Origin: Candidatus Rokuibacteriota bacterium
GTDB taxonomy: Bacteria; Methylomirabilota; Methylomirabilia; Rokubacteriales; CSP1-6
Direction: 5' to 3'
Length of the DNA stretch: 64,000 nucleotides
Assembly (NCBI GenBank): GCA_003220225.1
Contig: QHRU01000046.1
Location: 1 to 64,000 of the forward strand
Made by a program: the position numbers and the translations under genes. Each line of letters begins with the position of its first letter. The stretch's first letter is position 1. This document shows, in pieces, positions 42,749-55,125 of the stretch. The notes beneath the pieces are model-generated. The model did not search any database and had not been told where the DNA came from. It was given only the letters and a program-made list of their open reading frames with translations.

Positions 42749-43689
42749 CCGAGTATCGCGTCCAGCGCGCCCCGCACCTCGCTGACATCCCCCGCCTCGG
42801 CACGCTCGAGGGACACCGTCAGCACGCGCGCCGCGTGCGCCCACGGCCGCCACCCGAGGTTGGCCGCCGCGAAGAGCAGCAGCGCCGGCGCGCCGACGGC
42901 CGCCGCCAGATGACTCACTCCCGAATCGTTGCCCACGTACGCCGCGCACCTCGCCAGGACACCCGCGAGCGCGGGCAGGGACGGCTCACGCAGCCGGCGC
43001 GCCGACGGCACGAGCCGCAGCAGGCGCGCCGCCGGCTCGGCGTCGGCGGGGCCCTCGTGCACCATGATCTCGACGTCGCGTCGCGCGGCGAGCGGCGCCA
43101 GCGCCTCCGCGAACGCCGCCGCCGGCCAGCGCTTGGCGGCCGAGCCCGCGCCCGGATGCACGACGACGACGCGTCGCGCGCCGTCCGAGCCGGCGCCGGC
43201 GAGCGTCGCGCGGCCTTCGGCGACGAGGGTATCGCTCACGCGCGCGACGTCGCGCCGCTCGCGCGCGTCGCCGGTCGTCGCCAGCAGATGCCGCCACACG
43301 TCACGCCCCGGCGCGCCGGGGGTGTCCGAGGGGGGCGTCAGCCCCCCTCGGTCAACTGACGCCGCGACGATCGCCCCGGGGCTGATCGCCGCCAGCCGCC
43401 GCGCGAAGTCGGGATCGCGCGCGCCGAACCAGCAGACGACGCGCTCCACCGCCGGCAGCCGCGCGCCGCGCTCGCCGGCGAACAGCGCATCCAGGCGCAG
43501 CGACTCGAAGTCACAGCCGTCGTCGGTCTCGTCGAGCGCGACCAGCAGCGAGGCGATCCGGGGCTGGGCGGCGAGCGTCAGCCGCGCGCCGGCGGCTCTC
43601 AGCGCGCGGAGGGCGGGAATCGCGAGCAGCACGTCGCCGAGCGCACCGGGATGGATGGCGAGCGTCGCGCTCGCCACGGCGCGACTCAC
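42745..43689 (-). CDS. glycosyltransferase family 9 (heptosyltransferase-like) protein
   Basis: The 314-residue protein has GT9 features: the N-terminal IHPGALGDVLLAIPALRALR, HPGAGSAAKRWP in the nucleotide-sugar domain, and the C-terminal GNDSGVSHLAAAVGAPALLLF. It should add a heptose or similar sugar to an LPS-type core. Between the two domains, about residues 113-121, lies an in-frame palindromic repeat that encodes DRGGLTPPSDTPG-type residues not expected in the family. GTG 43689 overlaps the stop of the phosphatase gene (GTGA). Confidence 0.82.
   Translation of the reverse strand: MSRAVASATLAIHPGALGDVLLAIPALRALRAAGARLTLAAQPRIASLLVALDETDDGCDFESLRLDALFAGERGARLPAVERVVCWFGARDPDFARRLAAISPGAIVAASVDRGGLTPPSDTPGAPGRDVWRHLLATTGDARERRDVARVSDTLVAEGRATLAGAGSDGARRVVVVHPGAGSAAKRWPAAAFAEALAPLAARRDVEIMVHEGPADAEPAARLLRLVPSARRLREPSLPALAGVLARCAAYVGNDSGVSHLAAAVGAPALLLFAAANLGWRPWAHAARVLTVSLERAEAGDVSEVRGALDAILG
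43326..43351. repeat. palindromic repeat inserted in frame inside the GT9 gene
   Basis: CCGAGGGGGGC and GCCCCCCTCGG are perfect 11-bp arms around GTCA. The same palindrome, with a TAC loop and one mismatch, is the second hairpin of copies D and E. It keeps the reading frame and contributes roughly ten residues between the two glycosyltransferase domains. Confidence 0.75.
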
Positions 43690-44471
43690 CGCCCGGCGAG
43701 CAGCGCGAGCGCGGCCTCGTGCAGGCGGCCGTTGCTGGCCAGCGCGTTGCCGGAGTAGATCGTCGGCTGGCCGGCGAAATCGGTGAAGCGCCCGCCCGCC
43801 TCCTCGACGACGATCTTGCACGGCGCGAGGTCCCACGGCTTGACGTCGACCTCGACGTACATCTCCGCCTTGCCCTCGGTGACGAGCGCGTAGCCGAGGT
43901 AGTCGCCGAAGCCGCGCTGGCGCTCGGTGGCATCGACCAGCCGCACGATGCCGTCCCACACGCCGGCCTTGCGATAGAGGCGCAGCCCCGCGTGCAGGAA
44001 CGTCGCCGACCACATGTCGCCGATGCTCGAGACGCTGACGCGCCGGCCGTTCAGCCGCGCGCCGCCCCCCTTGCGCGCGGCGTACAGCTCGCCCGTCACG
44101 GGATTGAGGATCACGCCGGCGACGATCTCACCGTGCGCCTCGAGCGCGAGCAGCGTCGCCCACACCGGGATCCGGCGCACGAAGTTCTTGGTGCCGTCGA
44201 TCGGATCGATGATCCAGCGGATGTCCGTGGCGCCCTTGGCGCCGAACTCCTCGCCGAGGAAGCCCCAGTCGGGAAACGCGCGGCCGAGCGTGGCCACGAT
44301 CGCCTCCTCGGCCTCGCGGTCCGCCTGGGTCACCGGCGTGTCGTCGGGCTTGATGGTCACCTCGAAGCCGGTCGTGTAGTACTTCATCGCCAGGGCGCCG
44401 GCCGCGCGCGCGGCCTCGGTGGCGGCCGCGAGCGCGCGCTCGAGCGTCGCCGGGTCGAGCGCCGTCGTCAT
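43686..44471 (-). CDS. inositol monophosphatase-family phosphatase (HisN/SuhB-like)
   Basis: The 261-residue protein has the complete metal-phosphatase motif set: GEEFG (about 80), WIIDPIDGTKNFVRRIP (about 95) and WDLAPCKIVVEEAGG near the C terminus. Family members hydrolyse inositol-1-phosphate, histidinol phosphate or PAP. The closest pattern is the HisN-type histidinol-phosphatase, but the neighbours do not include his genes. ATG 44471 overlaps the CMD gene stop by 4 bp. Confidence 0.86.
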   Translation of the reverse strand: MTTALDPATLERALAAATEAARAAGALAMKYYTTGFEVTIKPDDTPVTQADREAEEAIVATLGRAFPDWGFLGEEFGAKGATDIRWIIDPIDGTKNFVRRIPVWATLLALEAHGEIVAGVILNPVTGELYAARKGGGARLNGRRVSVSSIGDMWSATFLHAGLRLYRKAGVWDGIVRLVDATERQRGFGDYLGYALVTEGKAEMYVEVDVKPWDLAPCKIVVEEAGGRFTDFAGQPTIYSGNALASNGRLHEAALALLAGR

Positions 44472-44878
44472 CGGGCGGCGCTCTCCTCGGCCGGAAACGG
44501 CTCGCCGCGCTCCCCGAGCACCTTCGCGTAGACGTCGAGCGCCTCGACCACGACGGGCATGCCGCCGTAGGTCACCTGCTGGAAGATGACCTCGGCCACC
44601 TCCTGCCGCGTGGCGCCGACGTTGAGCGCGGCGTGGATGTGCGCGCGCAGCTCGTTGTGGCGATCGAGCACGGTGAGCGAGGCCACCGCGCACAGCTCGC
44701 GCTGCTTCTGCGAGATCACCTCGCGGCTGTAGAGGGCGCCCGCGAAGAACATGGAGAGCTGGCGGGCGAGGTCCTTGTCGAACTTCTTCCACTGCTCGTA
44801 GCCGGCGCCGCCCTTGAGCGTGTGGAAGAGCTTGCGCGCGGTGTCGCGGGTCTTCTGCTTGAGCTCCGTCTCGTTCAT
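44468..44878 (-). CDS. carboxymuconolactone decarboxylase (CMD)-family protein
   Basis: The 136-residue protein has the CMD fold (LFAGALYSREVISQKQRELCAVASLTVLDRHNEL, then HIHAALNVGATRQEVAEVIFQ). The AhpD-type CxxC is absent, so it resembles gamma-carboxymuconolactone decarboxylase rather than a peroxidase. It lies between an alpha/beta hydrolase and a phosphatase with 4-bp overlaps on each side. With the hydrolase it recalls the PcaC-PcaD pair of aromatic degradation, though no other pca gene is present. Confidence 0.84.
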   Translation of the reverse strand: MNETELKQKTRDTARKLFHTLKGGAGYEQWKKFDKDLARQLSMFFAGALYSREVISQKQRELCAVASLTVLDRHNELRAHIHAALNVGATRQEVAEVIFQQVTYGGMPVVVEALDVYAKVLGERGEPFPAEESAAR

Positions 44879-45663
44879 CGTCCGGCTCCTCGCCTCAGAC
44901 GGGGGGGCCCCAGCCCCACGACGTCTTGCGGCTCGCCCTGCGTAGGAATCTTCTCGAGAATCTTGACCAGGTCGTCGAGCGCCGACAGCACGGGCGAGTG
45001 GGCGCAGTCGATGTCGACCGGCGTGACGCCCAGCCGCGCCGCGTACTGGGCCGCGCGCGCCGGCGCCACCGCCGCGTCCCGCTGGCAGCGCACGTAGGTG
45101 CACGGCACGTCCATCGCGTAGAAGCGCTGCATGCTGACGCGCTCCGTCCAGGGTCGGATCGGCTGCGGCGTCATCCGCGTCAGCGAATCCACCACCCGCG
45201 CGTCGCCGGGCGGCAGGTCGCCGATCCAGCGCGCCCACTCCATCGTCGCCGGGTACTGCACGGCGCCGCCGCCCGCGCGGGCGAGGCCTTCCAGCAGCGG
45301 ACGGGCGGGCTGCGGGATCTGCGTGCCGAGCAGGCTCTCGCCGTCGCGCAGCACCACGGCGGCGAGGAAGACGAGGTGCGCCACGCGCGCCGGCACCAGC
45401 TCCGCGACCTTGGGGATGACCACGCCGCCCATGCTGTGGCCGACCACGATGCCGCGCGCGATGCCGGCCTGGATCATCGCGTCGGCCACCGCCCGCGCGT
45501 ACGTCTCGACGGACGCGCGTCCGCGCTCGTGCGCGCGCCGCCCGTGGCCCGGGAGATCCATGGCCACCACGTGGTGGCCGTTCGTCTCCAGCCGGCGTGC
45601 CAGCGGCTCCCACGCCCACGCGCCGTGGCTCATGCCGTGCACCAGGACGAATTCCCGACCCAT
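44875..45663 (-). CDS. alpha/beta hydrolase
   Basis: The 262-residue protein has the nucleophile elbow GHSMGG (about 92-97), an oxyanion HGMSHGAWAW motif at 9-18 and a late catalytic His in DCAHSPVLSALDDLV. It is close to the plant-type esterase / PcaD-like group of small cytoplasmic hydrolases. The last 18 or so residues (GEPQDVVGLGPPRLRRGAGR region) are encoded by a copy of repeat family 2, so the native C terminus has been replaced or extended. GAGGAGG precedes ATG 45663. Confidence 0.84.
   Translation of the reverse strand: MGREFVLVHGMSHGAWAWEPLARRLETNGHHVVAMDLPGHGRRAHERGRASVETYARAVADAMIQAGIARGIVVGHSMGGVVIPKVAELVPARVAHLVFLAAVVLRDGESLLGTQIPQPARPLLEGLARAGGGAVQYPATMEWARWIGDLPPGDARVVDSLTRMTPQPIRPWTERVSMQRFYAMDVPCTYVRCQRDAAVAPARAAQYAARLGVTPVDIDCAHSPVLSALDDLVKILEKIPTQGEPQDVVGLGPPRLRRGAGR
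44886..44945 (-). repeat. palindromic repeat family 2, overlapping the hydrolase C terminus
   Basis: On the minus strand it shares GGCGAGCCG, GACGTCG, GGGGCTGGGGCCCC and GAGGCGAG, in order and with the same spacing, with 61654-61742. It contains the self-complementary GGGGCTGGGGCCCC segment. It covers the last codons of the hydrolase gene. Confidence 0.7.
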
Positions 45664-45704
45664 GCGTCGCCTCCTCGCGCGGGCGACATCATCGCACGCC
45701 GTGG

Positions 45705-45710
45705 TACGCT
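45705..45710 (+). promoter_or_regulatory. -10-like TACGCT for the phosphohexomutase gene
   Basis: TACGCT lies 15 nt before ATG 45726, with AAAAGGA between, giving a very short leader. Confidence 0.4.
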
Positions 45711-45725
45711 CGGCGAAAAGGACCC

Positions 45726-47096
45726 ATGCTCAATCCGCACATCTTCCGCGCCTATGACGTCCGCGGGCGCGTCGGCTCCGACATCAATCCCGAGGTCTTC
45801 CGCCTCGTCGGCCGCGCGTACGGCACGCTGATCCGCAACAACGGCGGGCGCACGATCGCGGTAGGCCAGGACAACCGCGAGTCGTCCACCGGCCTCAAGG
45901 CCGGCTTCGTCGAGGGCGCGCGCGCGGCCGGCATCGACGTGGTGGACATCGGCACCGTCACCACGCCCATGCTGTATTTCGCCACCGCGCACTGGAAGCT
46001 CGACGGCGGCGCCAACATCACCGGCAGCCACAATCCCGTCGAGTACAACGGCGTGAAGATGGTGCATCCCGGCGCCGCGCCGCTCACCGAGGAGGAGATC
46101 CAGGGGCTGCGCGAGACGATCGAGCGCGGCGCCTTCGCCAGCGGCGCCGGCGGGCTCACCACGAGGAGCCCGCGCGACGACTACTTCGAGACCATCGCCA
46201 GGATCGTGCGGCTCGAGCGCCCGCGCAAGGTCGTGGCCGACGCGGGCAACGGCATCGCGGGCGTGTACGGGCCGCCGCTGCTGCGCCGACTCGGCTGCGA
46301 GGTGATCGAGCTGCACTGCGAGTCGGACGGCCGCTTCCCGAATCACCTGCCCGACCCCGAGGACCCCGAGAACGTCGTCGACCTCCAGCAGAAGGTCGTG
46401 GAGGCCGGCGCGGACCTCGGGCTGGCGTGGGACGGCGACGCCGACCGCGTCGGCGTGATCGACGAGCGCGGGCGCCGCCACGAAGCGGACCTGGTCCTCG
46501 TCCTGCTCGCGCGCGATCTGCTGACGCGCCATCCCGGCGCCAAGATCGTCTTCGACGTGAAGTCCTCGCAGGTGCTCGTGGACGACATCCGCAAGCACGG
46601 CGGCGTGCCCGTCATGTGGAAGACCGGCCACTCGCACCTCAAGCGCAAGATGCGCGAGGAGGGGATCCTGCTCGGCGGCGAAGTGAGCGGTCACATGTTC
46701 TTCGCCGAGGGCTACTACGGCGTCGACGACGGAATCCTCGCCGCGTGCAAGGTGGCGGAGATCGCCGCGCGCCACCGGGGTCCCGTGTCGACGCTCTTCG
46801 ACTCCGTGCCGCACCTGTACGCCACCCCCGAGCTGAAGGCGCCCTGCCCCGACGGCGAGAAGTTCAAGGTGATCGAGGAGCTCGCCCGCGACCTCAAGGC
46901 GCGCTACGAGACCATCGACATCGACGGCGCGCGCGTGCTCTTTCCCGGCGGCGGCTGGGGCCTCGTGCGCGCGTCCAACACCAACCCGTACCTGACGCTG
47001 CGCTTCGAGGCCAAGACCGAGCGCGAGATCGAGGACATGAAGCGCGTCATCTACGACGCGCTCCGCCGCTACCCGTTCGTCACGCTGCCGTCGTAG
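45726..47096 (+). CDS. phosphomannomutase/phosphoglucomutase
   Basis: The 456-residue alpha-D-phosphohexomutase starts with IFRAYDVRGRVGSDINPE, carries the phosphoserine loop ITGSHNPVEYNG near 97-108, the Mg loop DGDADRVGV near 236, the sugar-binding GGEVSGHMFF near 315 and the phosphate loop RASNTNPYLTLRFE at the end. It interconverts hexose 1- and 6-phosphates for nucleotide-sugar and envelope synthesis, matching the GT9 gene close by on the other strand. Its TAG stop overlaps the next GTG. Confidence 0.9.
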   Translation: MLNPHIFRAYDVRGRVGSDINPEVFRLVGRAYGTLIRNNGGRTIAVGQDNRESSTGLKAGFVEGARAAGIDVVDIGTVTTPMLYFATAHWKLDGGANITGSHNPVEYNGVKMVHPGAAPLTEEEIQGLRETIERGAFASGAGGLTTRSPRDDYFETIARIVRLERPRKVVADAGNGIAGVYGPPLLRRLGCEVIELHCESDGRFPNHLPDPEDPENVVDLQQKVVEAGADLGLAWDGDADRVGVIDERGRRHEADLVLVLLARDLLTRHPGAKIVFDVKSSQVLVDDIRKHGGVPVMWKTGHSHLKRKMREEGILLGGEVSGHMFFAEGYYGVDDGILAACKVAEIAARHRGPVSTLFDSVPHLYATPELKAPCPDGEKFKVIEELARDLKARYETIDIDGARVLFPGGGWGLVRASNTNPYLTLRFEAKTEREIEDMKRVIYDALRRYPFVTLPS

Positions 47097-47738
47097 TGCT
47101 CGCGGCCGTGCTGTTCGACCTGGATGGAACGCTGGTGAACACGCTCGCGGTCTGCTATCTGGCGTTCCGGCGCGCGCTGCAGCGCGCGGGCGCCACACCG
47201 CTCAGCGACGCCGAGATCCACGCCCTGTTCGGCCCCAGCGAAGACGGGATGATGCGGCGCGTGCTGCCCGAGACCTGGCAGAGCGCCCTCCCCGGATACT
47301 TCGAGGAGTACGAGCGGCTGCTGCCGACGTGTCCGACCGTCATTCCGGAGCTCGGCGCGGCCCTCGCCCTGCTCCGCGAGCGCCGGATCCCGACGGGCCT
47401 CGTGACCGGGAAATCGCACGTCACGGCCGCGATGTCGTTGCGTCACTTCGGGCTCGACGATGCGTTCGACGCGGTCGAGCCGGGGTCCCCCGAGGGCGTG
47501 GTCAAGGCGCCGGCCATCCGGCGGCTGCTCGAGCGCTGGCGTCTGAGGCCGGAAGACGCCGTCTACGTCGGCGACGGCGCGTCCGACATGCGCGCAGCCC
47601 ACGAGGCCGGCGTGATCGCGGCGGGCGCGGCCTGGGCTTACGGCGCGCGCGTCGCGGAGCTGCAGGAGGCTCAGGCCGACCTGATCTTCACCGACGCGGC
47701 GGAGTTCCTCGCGTGGCTCGACGGCAAGACGCGGCGGG

Positions 47739-47752
<14 letters not shown>
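47096..47752 (+). CDS. HAD-superfamily phosphatase (Gph/PpaX-like)
   Basis: The 218-residue protein has motif I LFDLDGTLVNT, the cap with FGPSEDGMMRR, motif II GLVTGKS, motif III Lys in VVKAPAIRRLL and motif IV VGDGASDMRAAHEAG. It fits phosphoglycolate- or pyrophosphate-type phosphatases. GTG 47096 overlaps the mutase stop (TAGTG). It ends 14 bp inside the convergent ABC exporter gene. Confidence 0.85.
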
Positions 47753-51295
<3,543 letters not shown>

Positions 51296-51305
<10 letters not shown>

Positions 51306-51997
51306 GCGAGCAACCGCTTGACGGCGTCCAGCACGGTGGGCGCGCACGGACAGTCGCGCGCGCCCCAGCACCTGCCGGGATCGAGGAGCACGCCCGTCAT
51401 ACCGACGCGGCGAGCGCCGAGGACGTCGATGGAGTAGAGATCGCCGACGTACGCCGCCTCGCCCGCGGTCACGCCGGCCCGCGCGAGCGCGCGCTCGAAG
51501 ATCGCCGGCTGCGGCTTCTCGACGCCTTCCTCCTGGGAGTCGAGCGCGAAGTCGACGAGCGGCAGGAGATCGAGCCGCTCGAGGATGCGCCGGATCATGC
51601 CGTTGGAGTTCGAGATCACGCCCGTGCGCAGCCCGGAATCCCGCGCCAGCGTCAGCGCGGGCACGGCCTCCGGCTCGGGCGCCGTCCAGAGGCCGAGCGG
51701 CTGGTTGTAGCCGCGGCGCCACTCGTCCATGGCGCCCACGAGCTCCGCGTCGGTGATGCCGATGCCCTCGAGCACGTACGCGAGGTAGCGGCTGTGCGTC
51801 GTGCGCGTCTCGGTGGACGCGAGCTCGCCCGTCGCGAACACGTCGGCGTCCAGCCGCACGCGCGCCCGCCACTCCGCGCGCATGAGGTCGTCGGGCGTCG
51901 TCGACACGCCCCGCGCGGCGAGCGCCGCGGCGATGGCCGCGTAGTCGATGCGGACCAGCGTGTTGCCGGCGTCGAAGAAGATCGCGCGGAGACTCAC
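51296..51997 (-). CDS. HAD-superfamily hydrolase
   Basis: The 233-residue protein shows IFFDAGNTLVRIDY (motif I with AGNT instead of DGT), GVISNSNGMIRRIL (motif II), EKPQPAIFERAL (motif III) and YVGDLYSIDVLGARRVGM (motif IV). It is a haloacid-dehalogenase-type phosphatase of unknown substrate. GTG 51997 overlaps the CopC stop (GTGA), and its end overlaps the ABC exporter start by 10 bp. Confidence 0.82.
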
Positions 51998-52356
51998 GGG
52001 ATGACGCGGAAGGAGAACTCCCCCTCCGTGAGGTGACTGTCCACCGACAGCACGCGCCACACCACGCGGTACGGCCCGGGCGGGAGCGCGGGTACCGACA
52101 CGCGGAGCAGCGCGCGGTTCGCCGGATCGACCGCGTCGTCGCCGAGATCCCTCCGATGGCCGGCGGCGTCGAGGACCTGCACACGGCTGTACGCCGGCTC
52201 GAGCGCGCCCGTGAACCAGAGCCGCACCTGCGCGGGCAGCGGCTTCACGCTGGCGCCGGCGCGCGGCTCCGTCCGTTCGAGGACGCCGTGGGGGGCGGCG
52301 GACGCCGGACCGATGGTGAGCGCGAGCACGACGGCGCAGAGGCAACGCTGGATCAC
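51994..52356 (-). CDS. copC: CopC-domain copper-binding protein
   Basis: The 120-residue precursor has a signal peptide (about 1-20, ending PASA-APHG) and the CopC fold: PHGVLERTEPRAGASVKPLP with the N-terminal His that ligates Cu(II), RLWFTGALEPAYSRVQVLDA, and VWRVLSVDSHLTEGEFSFRV. It carries copper in the periplasm for the CopD-type partner encoded upstream. A TTG at 52362 would add two residues; GTG 52356 is preferred because TAGAGT lies 6 nt before it. Confidence 0.85.
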   Translation of the reverse strand: MIQRCLCAVVLALTIGPASAAPHGVLERTEPRAGASVKPLPAQVRLWFTGALEPAYSRVQVLDAAGHRRDLGDDAVDPANRALLRVSVPALPPGPYRVVWRVLSVDSHLTEGEFSFRVIP

Positions 52357-52362
52357 GGACAA

Positions 52363-52368
52363 ACTCTA
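52363..52368 (-). promoter_or_regulatory. -10-like TAGAGT, leaderless start for the second CopC gene
   Basis: TAGAGT is followed by TTGTCC and GTG 52356. It may give the CopC-HAD-ABC part its own promoter inside the copper operon. Confidence 0.5.
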
Positions 52369-52373
52369 CTCCA

Positions 52374-53750
52374 TTACGGGCGATGCCGATGCACCCCGCC
52401 TTGCGTTTCGAGATAGGCGACGAGGTCCAGCAGGTCGGCGACGCTCAATACGTCGCGATAGTCGGGCATCGTCGAGCGTCCGTCCGGCCCCGTGTAGCCG
52501 GGGCCCTCGATGATGACGGCGTTGGGATCGAGGATCGATTCCGCGATGTAGCTCCGCGGATGGTGTCCGCCGATGCCGGTGAGCTCGGGCCCGGCGCCGG
52601 ACGGCGGCGGATAGGACTCACCACGGAGCCGGTGACAGCGGAAGCACTCGAGCCGCACGAACACATCTCGCCCCCGCCGCGGATTGCCAGAGGGCAGCCG
52701 AAACACCCAGCCGCGCGGCACGCCGCCCGCCTCGTGGAGCTGCTCCATCGTCGCGCGGATCGGATCGCGCCCGCCGTTCACGTCGGCGACGTGAGCGACG
52801 TGCCCCGCGTGGCGTGCCGGCGTCGTCTCGCCGAGCACCGCCGTGAGGCCGAGCACGGCCGCGCCGAGCGCGGCTTCGCAGGCCACCACGGTCACGAGCC
52901 GCGACGGGGACACGCGCGCCGGACCGAAGAGCGCAAGCCGGCAACGCCGGACGCCGCGCGCGACGAGACCGCGCGCGGGCAGGCCCGTGAGACGCGGGAG
53001 GAGCGCGTAGCGATTGGTCCCGCCGAGCAGCACGAGCACGACGACGAGCGCCAGCTTCGCGAGCAGGACCCGACCGTACGGGGTGTCGCGAAGCGCCGCC
53101 ACGTCCGGCAGCTGCACCCACGCGTTGTAGACGCCCGTCAGGACGACCGCCGCCAGCGACCAGCCGGCGAGCCGCGAGAACCTCGCGCAGATATGCGTGA
53201 CCGATGAAGGCGCCAGCGCCGACCCCGGACCGAACGCCACGAGCGCGAGCGCGACGACGCCGCCGATCCAGAGCGACGCCGCGAGCACATGGATCCAGTC
53301 CAGCAGGACGCTCGGCGTGACATCGCCCCAGTCGGCGGCGTGGCCGCTCAGCGCGGTCGTGAGCGCAATGGCGCCGGCCAGCGCCAGCGCGACGACCCGC
53401 GCGCGACGCGTCCCGATCGTTGCGGTCGAGAGCGACGCAACGAGAGCGAGACTGCGAGCGCTCCAGATCGTGCCGAAGTGCGTGCGCGACAGCACGAGCG
53501 GCACCGCTCGCACGGACTGCGCGAGGTCGCCGCCGGCCAGCGTTCGCGCCCGCAGCACGAGGTCCGCCACGGACGTCAGCGCCAGCATGCAGAGGCACAC
53601 GACGGTCCAGCCACGGAGGCGACGACGCACCGGGGAGGGAGCGACGTCGTCCGCGCGCAGCACCAAGACCTCGATCGCGAGACCGCCGACGAGGCCGGCG
53701 AGCGCGCCGAGCGCGATCCACCGCACGAGCATCGCGACGGCCGGCGTCAC
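52374..53750 (-). CDS. copD: CopD-family membrane protein fused to cytochrome c domain
   Basis: The 458-residue protein has eight or so spans in the CopD/PcoD pattern (about 1-300, including LDWIHVLAASLWIGGVVAL and the Tyr-Gly loop). A cytochrome c domain follows (about 320-455) with haem motif CFRCH near 368 and an axial Met candidate in RSTMPDYRDVL. It probably handles copper at the inner membrane while accepting or donating electrons. The haem domain is a paralogue of the one in 56574-57446. GTG 53750 overlaps the upstream CopC stop. Confidence 0.85.
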   Translation of the reverse strand: MTPAVAMLVRWIALGALAGLVGGLAIEVLVLRADDVAPSPVRRRLRGWTVVCLCMLALTSVADLVLRARTLAGGDLAQSVRAVPLVLSRTHFGTIWSARSLALVASLSTATIGTRRARVVALALAGAIALTTALSGHAADWGDVTPSVLLDWIHVLAASLWIGGVVALALVAFGPGSALAPSSVTHICARFSRLAGWSLAAVVLTGVYNAWVQLPDVAALRDTPYGRVLLAKLALVVVLVLLGGTNRYALLPRLTGLPARGLVARGVRRCRLALFGPARVSPSRLVTVVACEAALGAAVLGLTAVLGETTPARHAGHVAHVADVNGGRDPIRATMEQLHEAGGVPRGWVFRLPSGNPRRGRDVFVRLECFRCHRLRGESYPPPSGAGPELTGIGGHHPRSYIAESILDPNAVIIEGPGYTGPDGRSTMPDYRDVLSVADLLDLVAYLETQGGVHRHRP

Positions 53751-54136
53751 TTGATCCGGAACGGGAAGTCTCCCTCCGTCCGATGGCCGTCGCGGGCGAC
53801 GACGCTCCAGTAGACACGGTAGCGCCCGGACGGCAGCGGCGGGACCCTCACTTGAAGCACCCGGTTGTCGCCCGGATCGACGCCGCCATCACCCTGGTCC
53901 ACGCGTCGCTTGTCCGCGTTCTCCACGCGGATGGTGCTGAACACGGGCTCGATCTGCCCGTCGAACCAGATCCGGATGGCCGCGGGCGGTGCATCCACCG
54001 TGGATCCGACACGCGGCTCCGAGTGATCAGGAAAGGCGTGCGCCCACGCCGCGCCGACCGCGAGGGCCAGCGCGGCGCCGGCGAGCACACCTATCGCGGC
54101 TGCGTGGGACCGAGCACGCCGTGAAACGGTGTCCAC
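53747..54136 (-). CDS. copC: CopC-domain copper-binding protein
   Basis: The 129-residue precursor has basic residues (RRAR), a hydrophobic signal (AAAIGVLAGAALALAVGAAW, cleavage near WAHA) and the CopC domain starting HAFPDHSEPRVGSTVDAPP, with RIWFDGQIEPVFSTIRV and VYWSVVARDGHRTEGDFPF. The N-terminal His after cleavage is a copper ligand in the family. GTG 54136 overlaps 46 bp of the upstream gene; it is preferred because it keeps the basic n-region. Confidence 0.82.
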   Translation of the reverse strand: MDTVSRRARSHAAAIGVLAGAALALAVGAAWAHAFPDHSEPRVGSTVDAPPAAIRIWFDGQIEPVFSTIRVENADKRRVDQGDGGVDPGDNRVLQVRVPPLPSGRYRVYWSVVARDGHRTEGDFPFRIK

Positions 54137-55080
54137 GAGAAGATCTGCGGCGCGATGTCGTCGAGATAGAAGTGGATCTGGCCGATCACGCCGACGTTCT
54201 TGCCGCTGCGCTCGTTGACGGGAATCACGGCCTCGAGGCCGAGCTGAAGATACCGGCCGAACCAGATGATGCCGGGATTGACCGTCCCCGTCGTACGGCC
54301 GGCATTTTTCGGATCGTCGAGCGGCGTCTGCATGACGAACTCCACGATCGGGATCATGCGGTTGAGCGGCGCGGGCAGGCCGACGTCGCGCACATAGGAC
54401 TGGAGATATTGGAGATTGTACTGGACCGTGAAGCCCCACTTCGCGGCACTCGCGTTGACCTCACGCTCGACCTCGACGTTGCCGTCCTCGTCGAGATTGA
54501 AGTGCTTGGTCGCGTGCCGCGTGGGGATCGACACGCCGAACGTGCCCGTCACCGCCACCGGCTTCACGAGGTCGAGCGCGTCGGGCAGGTCGCCGAAGCC
54601 CTTGCCGAAGAAGAGCGCGGGCGTGATCGTGTCGAACCCCTCGGCGCCGACCTTGCTATAGCCCGTGCCGCCGACGTCCCAGGAGATGCCGGTGGACAGC
54701 AACATCTCGTGCGGGTCACTTCTGAAGAAGACGTACTTCAGCGCGACCTCGAGATTGTCGAAGCCGGTCACCGTCTTGCTGTGATCGGGGTCGAGCAGCC
54801 GCCAGTCGCCGCCGAGGCTGAAGCCGAGATTGGGACTGAGCCGTTTCGAGAACTCACCCGAGATGTCGGTCGCGCGCGTCGGCGGCTGGTCGCCCTCGCC
54901 ACGCAGCTTGATGCTGGACACCGTCGGCAGCGACAGCTCGTCGGCGACGAAGGGATCGTCGATGCCGAGGGTCGCGGGGAAGAACCGCTTGCCGGCCATT
55001 CCATGGGCCCCGGCCGTGCCGGCCATCGCCGCGAGGGCCGCGATCAGTGACACCACGAACGTGACATGCTTTGAACGCAT
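54091..55080 (-). CDS. secreted/outer-membrane beta-rich protein, unknown
   Basis: The 329-residue precursor has a signal peptide (about 1-25, VSLIAALAAMAGTAGA) and a long beta-rich mature part with aromatic-glycine strands (LGFSLGGDWRLLD, VALKYVFFRSDPHEMLLS, GIIWFGRYLQLGLEAVIPV). AGGAGG precedes the ATG. The features suggest an outer-membrane barrel or porin-like protein. Its place at the head of the copper operon suggests metal uptake or extrusion, which is only inference. Confidence 0.7.
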   Translation of the reverse strand: MRSKHVTFVVSLIAALAAMAGTAGAHGMAGKRFFPATLGIDDPFVADELSLPTVSSIKLRGEGDQPPTRATDISGEFSKRLSPNLGFSLGGDWRLLDPDHSKTVTGFDNLEVALKYVFFRSDPHEMLLSTGISWDVGGTGYSKVGAEGFDTITPALFFGKGFGDLPDALDLVKPVAVTGTFGVSIPTRHATKHFNLDEDGNVEVEREVNASAAKWGFTVQYNLQYLQSYVRDVGLPAPLNRMIPIVEFVMQTPLDDPKNAGRTTGTVNPGIIWFGRYLQLGLEAVIPVNERSGKNVGVIGQIHFYLDDIAPQIFSWTPFHGVLGPTQPR

Positions 55081-55125
55081 GGGCGTCCTCCTGGATGCGA
55101 GAGTCGTTCTGAGCTGCGCGAACGC

